Assembly (NCBI GenBank): GCA_964535875.1
Contig: CAZHUE010000135.1
Location: forward strand, 1 to 7,608
Direction of reading: 5' to 3'
Origin: QPIN01 sp964535875
Lineage (GTDB): Bacteria > Pseudomonadota > Gammaproteobacteria > Methylococcales > Methylomonadaceae
DNA length: 7,608 nucleotides
This document shows positions 1-7,546 of the stretch, piece after piece. The notes beneath the pieces were generated by a model, which saw nothing but the letters and a program-made list of their open reading frames with translations, did no database searches and had not been told where the DNA came from. Position 1 is the stretch's first letter. Each line of letters opens with the position of its first letter. Both the position numbers and the translations under genes were made by a program.

Positions 1-17
1 TGCACCTGTAATAATAA

Positions 18-2155
18 ATGGTGCATAATTTTGCATTAATACATCATCACAAGTTTCAGTCTTAGGTCGGCATATTGTTGGTGATGTTACAACAATAACG
101 GTCTATACTCCTTATGCCGAAACAGTCAGTTTTGGAGCCAAAGGCTCTGAACTATCAAGAATACCTAATTCTGATTTTTTTTACTACCAGACAACAGATG
201 ACACTCTGGACGAACACTACCAATTAGCCTGGACTGATAAAGACCAAAATAAACATTTAACTTATGACCCTTACACCTTTGGCCCTGTACTTCCAGAGTT
301 TGACCAACAACTCTTTTCCGCCGGAAACCATTGGCATATCTATAAAAAATTAGGTGCTCATCTGCATACAATTGATGGGATTGATGGCGTTTATTTTGCT
401 GTCTGGGCACCTAATGCTCAAAGGGTTAGTATTGTTCATGATTTTAACCGCTGGGATGGCCGCTGTAACCCCATGCGAAATTTAAGTGCTAGCGGCATTT
501 GGGAAATATTTATACCAGGTCTAACCGTTGGCTGCGCCTATAAATTTGAAATTCTAAATGACAAAACCAATGAAATTTTGATCAAAACTGACCCGTATGG
601 CCAACAATTTGAATTCCGCCCACAAACTGCTTCTATCGTTTCTGATGAAAATCATTACAAATGGTCAGATAAAAAATGGATGGATCAACGAAAGGAGCAT
701 GACTGGATACATGAGGCCATGTCAATTTTTGAAGTTCACCTTGGTTCATGGAAACGAGATGACCAAGGTCACTTCCTAAATTATAAAGAACTTGCTACTG
801 ATCTAGTCGATTATGTTAAATATATGGGATTTACTCATATCGAACTGTTACCCATTACAGAACATCCATTAGATATGTCTTGGGGCTATCAAGCCACAGG
901 GTATTTTGCACCGACGAGTCGCCATGGTACGCCCGATGAATTTCGTTATTTTGTTGATCTCTGCCACCAAAACAATATTGGTATTATTCTCGACTGGGTA
1001 CCCGCACATTTTCCAAAAGACAACTTTGCGCTTGCCCAATTTGACGGCACCGCTCTTTACGAGCATGAAGACCCTCGTAAAGGCGAACACAGAGACTGGG
1101 GCACATTAATTTATAATTACAGTCGTAATGAAGTTAAAAACTTTCTTTTAGCCAGTGCAAATTTCTGGTTGGAAGAATACCACCTTGATGGACTAAGAGT
1201 CGACGCTGTTGCCTCTATGCTTTACCTGGATTATTCCCGCGAAGAAGGTGACTGGGTAGCAAATATGTATGGAGGCAATGAAAACCTTGAGGCCATAGAC
1301 TTTATGAGGCACATGAACTCTATCACCCACGAACAACACCCGGGTACTGTTGTTATTGCAGAAGAATCGACGTCTTGGCCTCAAGTAACACGTCCCACAT
1401 GGACTGTAGGACTTGGCTTCTCAATGAAATGGAATATGGGCTGGATGCACGATATGCTTTCCTATATGCAACAAGACCCTGTTCATAGAATGCATCATCA
1501 TGACAACCTGACTTTTGGTATGCTCTACGCATTTTCAGAAAACTTTGTACTGCCTTTTTCTCATGATGAAGTCGTTCATGGCAAAGGTTCTATGATTAAT
1601 AAAATGCCTGGAGATGAATGGCAACGTTTTGCCAATTTACGCCTACTTTACACCTTTATGTTCACATATCCTGGTAAAAAACTACTCTTTATGGGTTGTG
1701 AATTTGGACAAGGAAATGAGTGGAATTTTAATCAGTCTTTAGATTGGCATGTTCTTGATTATCCTCACCATAAGGGACTTCAAACCCTGGTTAAAGATTT
1801 AAATCATATTTATGTAAATCATCCTGCACTGTTTCAACATGATTTTGATCATCAAGGATTTGACTGGATTGATTGCCATGATATTAATCACTCCATAATC
1901 AGTTTTCGCCGTAAAACTGATAACGATGAACTCATTGTCATTTTGAACTTCACACCAGTAGTACGAGAAAATTACCGCATAGGCGTTCCTTCAGAAGGAA
2001 ATTACATAGAAATCTTTAACTCTGACTCCAGTTTTTACAATGGAAGTAATAAAGGTAACGCCACCGTTTATTCAGAATCAACACCCTGGATGAACCTATC
2101 TCACTCGGTTAACCTTACGCTTCCTCCTTTAGCTGGCATCATATTAAAACTATGA
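18..2155 (+). CDS. glgB: 1,4-alpha-glucan branching enzyme GlgB, with an apparent frameshift near its N-terminus
   Basis: This GH13 enzyme of glycogen synthesis cuts alpha-1,4 chains and rejoins them as alpha-1,6 branches in the cytoplasm. The order is an N1 beta domain, a CBM48 domain (FAVWAPNA at codon 395, FNRWDG after it), the catalytic barrel and a C-terminal beta domain ending in TLPPLAGI. Barrel motifs are DWVPAHF (Asp codon 992), GLRVDAVASM with nucleophile Asp (1202-1204), VIAEEST with acid/base Glu (1361-1363) and FSHDEVVHGK with Asp (1565-1567). Spacings of 53 and 68 residues match E. coli D405, E458 and D526. The first in-frame ATG, at 473, would delete about 152 homologous residues, so it is not the real start. 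Homology runs back to SVLGRH (codon 56), with a stop in that frame at 26-28. The preceding residues, ending HHHKF, lie in another frame that opens with ATG at 18. Adding one T near 54-56 gives about 712 residues, close to E. coli's 728. Identity is certain; the exact start and the reality of the frameshift are not. Confidence 0.9.
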
Positions 2156-3585
2156 AGAAAATACTTTTTGCATGCAGTGAAGCCCATCCATTAATTAAAA
2201 CAGGTGGCTTAGCAGACGTCGCTGGGAGCCTACCACGCGCTTTAGCCGATCTATCGCAAGATATAAGAATCGTTTTACCTAATTATCAGTCTTTAAACAA
2301 AACAGAAGACGTTCATTTTATCAGCACGGTTAGAGTTGACAGTCATGATGCTAATATCCTGGAAACTGCATTACCCAATAGTAACGTCAAAGTGTGGTTA
2401 GTTGATTGTCCTGCATTATTTAATACAGCTGGCAACCCTTATCTTGATGAATCTGGAAATCCTTGGGAGAATATAGCTGATCGTTTTGCATTGTTTTGTC
2501 GTGTTGTGGTAGAAATCGCCATGAATAGAGCTCATTTAACCTGGAAACCAGATGTTGTGCATTGTAATGATTGGCAAACAGGTTTGATACCGGCGCTTCT
2601 ATCTATCGAAAGCAACACACCTTCCTCAGTTTTCACAATCCATAATCTGGCTTATCAAGGTATGTTCCCTGAAAGTACATTTTCTTCACTCCATTTACCA
2701 CCGCAACTGTGGAATCCAAACGGCGTTGAATTTCATAATATGCTTTCTTTTATTAAAGGAGGCTTGTCTTATTCGAACCGTATTACTACTGTTAGCCCTA
2801 CTTATGCGCTTGAAATACAGACACCTGAATTTGGTTATGGATTAGAAGGATTATTAAGCCACAAATACAGTATTTTATCTGGCATTATCAATGGAATGGA
2901 TTTAGATCAGTGGAACCCCGCAGAAGATAAATCAATCAGTGAACCCTACGATAAAGATACGCTAGATAAAAAGATCATCAACAAAACATCATTGCAGGCC
3001 AGGTCATCACTTCCGGTTAATAAATCAGTTCCATTATTTGGTCTAATTAGTCGATTGGTCGAACAAAAAGGAATTGACCTTATTCTTGATTGCTTGGATG
3101 AAATGGTTAAGATGCCATTACAGTTAGTTTTACTTGGTAGTGGTGACAAGAGTATTGAACAAAAATTACTTTATTATTCAAGACTTTACCCAAAGAAAAT
3201 TTCTGTAACTATCGGTTATGATGAAGCCCTTGCTCATCAGATAGAAGCCGGTGTTGATATTTTTCTTATGCCTTCACGCTTTGAACCTTGTGGTTTAAAT
3301 CAAATGTATAGCCAGCGTTATGGCACTATTCCTGTCGTTAGAGAAACCGGAGGGCTTGCAGATACTATAGAAGATGCATTACCCAAAAGCTTATCAAATA
3401 ACACTGCAACAGGCATTTCTTTTAAAGAAGCAAATTACGGGGCATTATTAGAAGCGATAAAGAGATCGATGCTGCTATATCACGATAAAAAAACATGGAA
3501 AAAAATCCAGATTTCAGCAATGGAAAAAGATTTTTCCTGGGAAAATAGTGCTAAACAGTATTTAGCTCTTTATGAAGAGATTTAA
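2152..3585 (+). CDS. glgA: glycogen synthase GlgA (ADP-glucose type)
   Basis: This GT5 glycosyltransferase transfers glucose from ADP-glucose to the non-reducing end of the growing alpha-1,4-glucan, providing the linear chains that GlgB branches. The protein is 477 residues, the usual family length. The N-terminal half carries the ADP-glucose-binding KTGGLADV motif (Lys16), HCNDWQTGLIPALL, VFTIHNLAYQGMF and ITTVSPTYALEI. The C-terminal half carries GLISRLVEQKG and MPSRFEPCGLNQMY, whose Glu378 corresponds to E. coli Glu377, followed by ETGGLADTI. It ends in the family-typical DFSWENSAKQYLALYEEI. The ATG overlaps the glgB stop as ATGA. No good Shine-Dalgarno sequence precedes it, so translation probably depends on ribosomes finishing glgB (inference). 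The frame is intact and I see no missing key residue. Transcription starts outside the window. Confidence 0.97.
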   Translation: MKKILFACSEAHPLIKTGGLADVAGSLPRALADLSQDIRIVLPNYQSLNKTEDVHFISTVRVDSHDANILETALPNSNVKVWLVDCPALFNTAGNPYLDESGNPWENIADRFALFCRVVVEIAMNRAHLTWKPDVVHCNDWQTGLIPALLSIESNTPSSVFTIHNLAYQGMFPESTFSSLHLPPQLWNPNGVEFHNMLSFIKGGLSYSNRITTVSPTYALEIQTPEFGYGLEGLLSHKYSILSGIINGMDLDQWNPAEDKSISEPYDKDTLDKKIINKTSLQARSSLPVNKSVPLFGLISRLVEQKGIDLILDCLDEMVKMPLQLVLLGSGDKSIEQKLLYYSRLYPKKISVTIGYDEALAHQIEAGVDIFLMPSRFEPCGLNQMYSQRYGTIPVVRETGGLADTIEDALPKSLSNNTATGISFKEANYGALLEAIKRSMLLYHDKKTWKKIQISAMEKDFSWENSAKQYLALYEEI

Positions 3586-3660
3586 AGCATGAATTAAGAG
3601 GTTTTTTTATTCTCTAGTTGGTGTATTTTTGGCAATCCAATTTTTTTCACTTGATGTATT

Positions 3661-3693
3661 TGTTGGGTTAACGATAAAGCCGTTGGCCCAACA
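3661..3693 (+). repeat. REP-like hairpin repeat, copy 1
   Basis: A 13-bp stem (3661-3673 with 3681-3693) encloses a 7-base loop (3674-3680). As plus-strand RNA every stem position pairs, with two U-G wobbles (3668 with 3686, 3669 with 3685). It sits 76 bases after the glgA stop and 48 bases past the convergent corC stop. A 29-base core (3664-3692) recurs on the minus strand at 7517-7545 with three differences. Neither strand has a U-tract directly after the stem, so it does not look like a classic intrinsic terminator, although it could protect or attenuate the glgA transcript. Its small size, its intergenic position and the second copy suggest a dispersed REP-type element. A RAYT transposase would be the expected mobiliser, but none is in the window. 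Confidence 0.8.
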
Positions 3694-3740
3694 CATTATA
3701 TAAAAAACTTAAGCTTCCTTTTCTTGGTTGTCTAGATATT

Positions 3741-4586
3741 TCAATCGATTAATATGATTTTTAACAGATAAACCCGTCGATTATCTGCATGTAGCACTTC
3801 AAAACGAAAATTTCCAAACTCCAGCTTATCCCCTTTTTTAGGCATTCCCCCTAGCTGATGGATAACAAAACCTCCAATAGTCTCATGCTCATCATCCTCT
3901 AGGTTTGATGAAAAATATTCATTAAATTCATCAATCATCGTTATGGCTTTTACAGTATATCTTTTATCACTGCTTTTCTTAATATTGTCTTCTTCATCGG
4001 GCAAATCATGTTCATCCTCAATTTCACCGACAATTTGTTCTAATACATCTTCTATGGTAACCAACCCAGCAGCCATGCCATATTCATCAACAACGATTGC
4101 CAAATGATCACGGTCTGTTCGAAATTCTCTTAACAAAGCACTAAGCCGTTTACTTTCAGGAACTACACTAACCGGCCTCATAATATCAGCAACCTTTAGC
4201 TTTTTTCTATCTATTGCATAAGCTAACAAGTCTTTTGCAAGCAAAACCCCCACCACTTTACTTCTGTCGTCGTCTTCTATTACTGGAAATCGTGAATGAC
4301 CTAATTCTAGAACCAAAGGAAAAATAGTTTCTAATTCTGCATCCTTAGGGACACTATTCATCTGAATCCTGGGGATCATAATATCTCTTGCCCGCATTTC
4401 AGAAAAATGAAAAACTCGTTCAATCATAGCCAAAGATTCAGCATCTAACAGGTGTTTTTCTTGTGCTTCTTTTAACACTTCCAAAAGCTCATCTCGATCT
4501 TGCGGTTCCCCAGTTAAAAAGTGTCCAATACGATCAATCAGGCTTTTCTGCTGGGGCTGACTACTTGGGGGGTTATCATCAGACAT
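3741..4586 (-). CDS. corC: CorC/YbeX family CBS-domain protein
   Basis: A 281-residue cytoplasmic protein of the CorC/YbeX family, historically linked to magnesium and cobalt efflux with CorA and also to ribosome and RNA metabolism through its ybeZ-ybeY neighbours. The acidic N-terminus MSDDN and the HFLTGEPQDRDELLEVL segment match E. coli YbeX (292 residues). A CBS pair follows: residues about 70-128 (RDIMIPRIQM, HSRFPVIEDD, VVGVLLAKDLL) and about 134-190 (VVPESKRL, HLAIVVDEYG, GLVTIEDVLEQIVGEIEDEHD). A CorC_HlyC transporter-associated domain lies at about 207-280 (TIGGFVIHQLGGMPKKGD). There is no DUF21 membrane region, so this is the short soluble type. The start lies two bases after the ybeY stop, preceded by a good AAGGAGA ribosome site inside ybeY. 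It is the last gene of the operon here; no lnt follows, and glgA converges on it. Confidence 0.95.
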   Translation of the reverse strand: MSDDNPPSSQPQQKSLIDRIGHFLTGEPQDRDELLEVLKEAQEKHLLDAESLAMIERVFHFSEMRARDIMIPRIQMNSVPKDAELETIFPLVLELGHSRFPVIEDDDRSKVVGVLLAKDLLAYAIDRKKLKVADIMRPVSVVPESKRLSALLREFRTDRDHLAIVVDEYGMAAGLVTIEDVLEQIVGEIEDEHDLPDEEDNIKKSSDKRYTVKAITMIDEFNEYFSSNLEDDEHETIGGFVIHQLGGMPKKGDKLEFGNFRFEVLHADNRRVYLLKIILID

Positions 4587-4588
4587 GA

Positions 4589-5044
4589 TTAATATTTCTC
4601 CTTATATGGATTTTTTATTTTTATTGTTTTTAATATTTTAATTTCTAAAGCTTCCATTTCTTCTGCTTCTTTTTTCTCAATATGATCATAACCTAGCAAA
4701 TGGAGTAAACCATGAACGATCATATGCGCCCAATGATGATCTATTTTTTTATGCTGCATCAATGCTTCTTTTTCTACAACCGGAGCACAAACCAATAAAT
4801 CACCTAATAAATTATTTTATACTCCATCAGGTACATCAAAAGGGAAACTTAAAATATTAGTTGCACCCTTTTTACCTCTATATTGTTCATTAAACTGGAT
4901 CATTTCCGGTTCGTCAATGATACGAATAACAAGTTCTGAGTTTTGTGCACTATCAGATAAAACAGCATCAATCCAATATTGAAACTGTTCTTGTGAAGGT
5001 AGTAGACCGGACTGAGATACAATCTGAATATCCACAACATTCAT
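4589..5044 (-). pseudogene. ybeY: endoribonuclease YbeY, interrupted by one in-frame stop codon
   Basis: YbeY is a zinc-dependent single-strand endoribonuclease that acts in 16S rRNA 3' maturation and 70S ribosome quality control. Codons 1-75 match the family N-terminal half, with QYRGKKGATNILSFPFDVP and Arg56, the equivalent of E. coli Arg59. Codon 76 is TAA (4817-4819). The same frame then continues NNLLGDLLVCAPVVEKEA and on to the zinc motif HGLLHLLGYDH (His111, His115, His121; E. coli 114, 118, 124), ending after EEMEALEI. Read through, it is 151 codons against 155 in E. coli, so one nonsense change in place of GAA or CAA explains everything. The ATG overlaps the ybeZ stop as ATGA. The only nearby restart is a TTG at 4795, which would make a 68-residue piece keeping the zinc site but losing the N-terminal half. 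Whether the stop is a sequencing error, a real mutation or is read through cannot be told here. Confidence 0.88.
4597..4603 (-). promoter_or_regulatory. ribosome binding site for corC
   Basis: On the minus strand this reads AAGGAGA, ten bases before the corC ATG at 4586, and lies within the last codons of ybeY. It is the strongest Shine-Dalgarno sequence of the operon. It could let corC be initiated independently, even if the stop inside ybeY ends translation early (inference). Confidence 0.7.
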
Positions 5045-6030
5045 TCCTGGCTATTTTTCTTTTCGTATTGTTCATAAGCCAGCACTATACGTTGCACAAG
5101 GGGATGCCTAACCACATCCTTAGCGTTAAAAAAAGTAAAACTAATGCCATTAACTTCTTTTAAAACTTCAAGAACATGCTTTAAACCAGACATTTTTGCA
5201 GTTGGCAAATCGATCTGAGTCACGTCCCCAGTTACCACAGCTATTGAGCCAAACCCTACGCGGGTCAAAAACATTTTAATTTGTTCAGTTGTCGTATTTT
5301 GTGCTTCATCAAGAATAATAAAGGAATTATTTAAGGTTCGACCTCTCATAAACGCCAGCGGAGCAACTTCAATCACATTACGCTCAATCAGTTTTTCTAC
5401 TTTCTCAAAGCCCAACATGGCATACAGAGCATCATATAAAGGCCGTAAGTAAGGATCTACTTTTTGTGCCATATCACCGGGTAAAAACCCAAGTTTTTCT
5501 CCTGCTTCAACTGCTGGACGGACTAAAATAATTCGCCTTACTTTTTCCGTCTGCAATGCTTCAACAGCACAAGCAACGGCTAAATAAGTTTTTCCAGTAC
5601 CTGCAGGTCCTACGCCAAAATTAATATCATGAGAGAATATTTTTTTTAAATAATTTTGTTGATTATCACCCCGCCCTTTTATCACACCATCTTTAGTTTT
5701 AATAAACACGGTATCAGGCGTTTCAACAGAAGTAGAGTCTCTTTCTATCAGCTGATCAACAGTAGACTCTTGCAAAGATAAATGGACTTGTTCAGGCGTG
5801 ATTGTCTCATCTTTAGTAGCATCAAATAATTTTTTCATAACAATGCAAGCAGCTTTAACTGCATTAGAAAAACCGGTAATTTTAAACTGATTACCCCGAT
5901 TTGCTATTTCAACTTTTAAGCGACTTTCAATTTGATGTAAATGCACATCACATTGTCCACAAAAGTTGGACAAACGGCGGTTATCAACAGGTAGTAAGGT
6001 TATTTCTTGGGAAAAAATTGAATCTGCCAA
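5041..6030 (-). CDS. ybeZ: PhoH-like ATPase YbeZ
   Basis: A 329-residue cytoplasmic P-loop ATPase of the PhoH family, in the position of E. coli ybeZ. It is a partner of YbeY and is proposed to act as an RNA-helicase-like factor in rRNA and RNA processing. An N-terminal domain (about 15-70, VDNRRLSNFCGQ to NRGNQFKITG) precedes the ATPase core. Walker A is GPAGTGKT (141-148), Walker B is FIILDEAQN (237-245), the sensor-like segment is TGDVTQIDLP (267-276), and DVVRHPLVQ (305-313) completes the set. The only sensible start is TTG at 6030. Upstream in this frame there are only a few codons, with no ATG or GTG, before a stop, and the first internal ATG lies beyond residue 60. No strong ribosome site is visible, so expression may rely on coupling to miaB, whose stop is 17 bases upstream. 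The stop overlaps the ybeY ATG. Confidence 0.94.
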   Translation of the reverse strand: MADSIFSQEITLLPVDNRRLSNFCGQCDVHLHQIESRLKVEIANRGNQFKITGFSNAVKAACIVMKKLFDATKDETITPEQVHLSLQESTVDQLIERDSTSVETPDTVFIKTKDGVIKGRGDNQQNYLKKIFSHDINFGVGPAGTGKTYLAVACAVEALQTEKVRRIILVRPAVEAGEKLGFLPGDMAQKVDPYLRPLYDALYAMLGFEKVEKLIERNVIEVAPLAFMRGRTLNNSFIILDEAQNTTTEQIKMFLTRVGFGSIAVVTGDVTQIDLPTAKMSGLKHVLEVLKEVNGISFTFFNAKDVVRHPLVQRIVLAYEQYEKKNSQE

Positions 6031-6047
6031 TGTTGTAGTTCTTACTT

Positions 6048-7394
6048 TTATAATATTTTATCAACGGAAGACTCGACTATTCGAGCTCTTAAGGAATTCG
6101 GTAACGCTTCGGTAATCATAACATCAACAAACTGCCCTGCCAATCGCGGATGAGCAGTAAAATTAACCACACGATTATTTTCAGTTCTACCCGTCATTTG
6201 CAAAGGGTTCTTTTTAGATACACCTTCGACTAAAATAGTCTGAACAGTATCTACCATGCTTTTCGAAATATCCATTGTCATTTCGTTAAGTCGGGTTTTT
6301 AATTTATTTAGCCTCTGTTTTTTTATCTCTTCAGAAATATTATCTTCTATGTCTGCCGCTGGTGTTCCGGGCCTTGCGCTGTAGATAAAACTATAAGAAA
6401 AATCAAAACCAACTTGTTCAATCAAAGCCAACGTATCTTCAAATTCTTCCTCAGTTTCACCAGGAAAACCAATAATAAAATCAGAAGATAAACTAATACC
6501 TGGTCGCACTGCTTTCATCTTTTCCATAATTTCAATATATTCAATTCGAGTGTACCCCCGCTTCATATTAGCTAAAATATTATTATTCCCACTTTGAACA
6601 GGCAAATGCAAATGATTGACTAACTCAGGTATTTCAGCGAATGCATCAATAATATCATCACTAAATTCAGTAGGATGAGAAGTAGTAAAACGTATTCTAT
6701 CAATACCATCTACAGCCGCTACATAGTGTAAAAGCACTGAAAACTCAGCAATTTCACCATCCTCTGTTTCGCCTTGGTAAGCATTGACATTCTGTCCGAG
6801 CAAATTAATTTCTCTTACACCCTGTTTAGCTAAAGCAGAAATTTCAGCAATCACATCCTTTAGCGGCCGACTAATTTCTTCACCACGGGTATAGGGAACC
6901 ACGCAAAAAGTACAATATTTACTGCACCCTTCCATAATTGAAACAAAAGCTTTGGGTCCTTCGGCTCTCGGCTCAGGAAGAGCATCAAATTTTTCTATTT
7001 CAGGAAAAGAAATATCAACAATACGCTGTTTAGTCTCACGGGCTTGATTTAATAACTCAGGTAAGCGATGTAAAGTTTGTGGACCAAAAACAATATCAAC
7101 ATAAGGCGCACGTTTTTGAATGGCCGCTCCTTCCTGACTAGCCACACAACCACCAACACCAATAATCACATCAGGACGTTTATTTTTAATCTTACGCCAG
7201 CGCCCAATGGCAGAAAACACTTTTTCTTGTGCTTTTTCTCTAATAGAGCAAGTATTTAGAAGTAAAACATCAGCTTCCTCTGGAATTTCAGTCATCTCCA
7301 TAGAATGAGAAACTTGTAGTACATCCCGCATTTTATCGGAATCGTACTCGTTCATCTGACAGCCGTTAGTCTGAATAAATAATTTTTTCGTCAT
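6048..7394 (-). CDS. miaB: tRNA-2-methylthio-N6-dimethylallyladenosine synthase MiaB
   Basis: A radical-SAM methylthiotransferase that converts i6A37 to ms2i6A37 in tRNAs reading UNN codons, using two 4Fe-4S clusters. With the ATG at 7394 it has 448 residues. The N-terminal UPF0004 domain carries Cys12 (TNGCQMNEYDS), Cys49 (LLNTCSIREKA) and Cys83 (GVGGCVASQEG), the same positions as E. coli. The radical-SAM motif CSKYCTFC supplies Cys157, Cys161 and Cys164, again as in E. coli. The TIM-barrel signatures LLGQNVNAY, HLPVQSGNN and IIGFPGETEEEF follow, and a C-terminal TRAM domain lies at about 379-441. A TTG at 7421 could add nine residues (MLLLEFYKD), but family members begin MTKKL, so the ATG is preferred. 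A weak AAAGAT ribosome site precedes it. It is the first gene of the operon, with a promoter just upstream. Confidence 0.97.
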   Translation of the reverse strand: MTKKLFIQTNGCQMNEYDSDKMRDVLQVSHSMEMTEIPEEADVLLLNTCSIREKAQEKVFSAIGRWRKIKNKRPDVIIGVGGCVASQEGAAIQKRAPYVDIVFGPQTLHRLPELLNQARETKQRIVDISFPEIEKFDALPEPRAEGPKAFVSIMEGCSKYCTFCVVPYTRGEEISRPLKDVIAEISALAKQGVREINLLGQNVNAYQGETEDGEIAEFSVLLHYVAAVDGIDRIRFTTSHPTEFSDDIIDAFAEIPELVNHLHLPVQSGNNNILANMKRGYTRIEYIEIMEKMKAVRPGISLSSDFIIGFPGETEEEFEDTLALIEQVGFDFSYSFIYSARPGTPAADIEDNISEEIKKQRLNKLKTRLNEMTMDISKSMVDTVQTILVEGVSKKNPLQMTGRTENNRVVNFTAHPRLAGQFVDVMITEALPNSLRARIVESSVDKIL

Positions 7395-7441
7395 ATCTTT
7401 ATAAAATTCCAGCAAAAGCAACTGGATTCAAATTGGCAGAT

Positions 7442-7468
7442 ATTATACCTCACCTTACAATCTATCAA
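7442..7468 (-). promoter_or_regulatory. sigma70-type promoter of the miaB-ybeZ-ybeY-corC operon
   Basis: On the minus strand there is a perfect -10 box TATAAT (7447-7442). A -35 candidate TTGATA (7468-7463) matches five of six consensus bases. The spacer is 15 bases, shorter than the ideal 17. Transcription would start around 7435, giving a leader of roughly 40 bases before the miaB ATG at 7394. The call rests on motif match and position only. Confidence 0.6.
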
Positions 7469-7515
7469 ACTAAATTTAAAGGAAGAAACAGTGGAGGTAT
7501 CCAAAAACAATCGTA

Positions 7516-7546
7516 GGTCGGGCTAACGACTTTATCGTTAACCCAC
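7516..7546 (-). repeat. REP-like hairpin repeat, copy 2
   Basis: A diverged copy of the repeat at 3661-3693, in the opposite orientation. Over the 29-base core (7545-7517 against 3664-3692) 26 positions agree. One difference is in the loop. The other two exchange a Watson-Crick pair for a U-G wobble, so pairing is kept when read on the minus strand, with a 10-bp stem and 7-base loop. It lies upstream of the miaB promoter, beyond the -35 box. Confidence 0.75.

Noticed and set aside
2..28. Tail of an upstream gene (reads APVIINGA then stop)
   Set aside because: Eight codons are too few to recognise, and other frames also carry stops there (TAA at 9, 12 and 15), so the upstream gene's frame cannot be chosen.
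50..60. Programmed -1 frameshifting in glgB
   Set aside because: There is no X-XXY-YYZ slippery heptamer; tRNA-Phe slipping from TTT to GTT would pair poorly, and no stimulatory structure is apparent.
869..1384. Antisense and alternate-frame ORFs of 60-80 codons inside glgB
   Set aside because: They lie wholly within strongly conserved coding sequence on the other frame, lack recognisable domains and have no upstream signals.
473..2155. ATG at 473 as the true glgB start
   Set aside because: It would discard the N1 domain and most of CBM48, although homologous coding sequence clearly continues upstream to about position 56.
3596..3608. Intrinsic terminator after glgA using the T-run at 3602-3608
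   Set aside because: The only stem before it pairs five A/T-rich bases (3566-3570 with 3596-3600) across a long loop and competes with a local hairpin; too weak to call.
4817..4819. TAA recoded as a sense codon
   Set aside because: TAA ends glgA, miaB and ybeY itself at natural positions, so genome-wide reassignment is not supported.
7491..7526. Tiny plus-strand ORF from GTG after AAGGAAG
   Set aside because: It ends after about eleven codons inside the repeat and resembles nothing.
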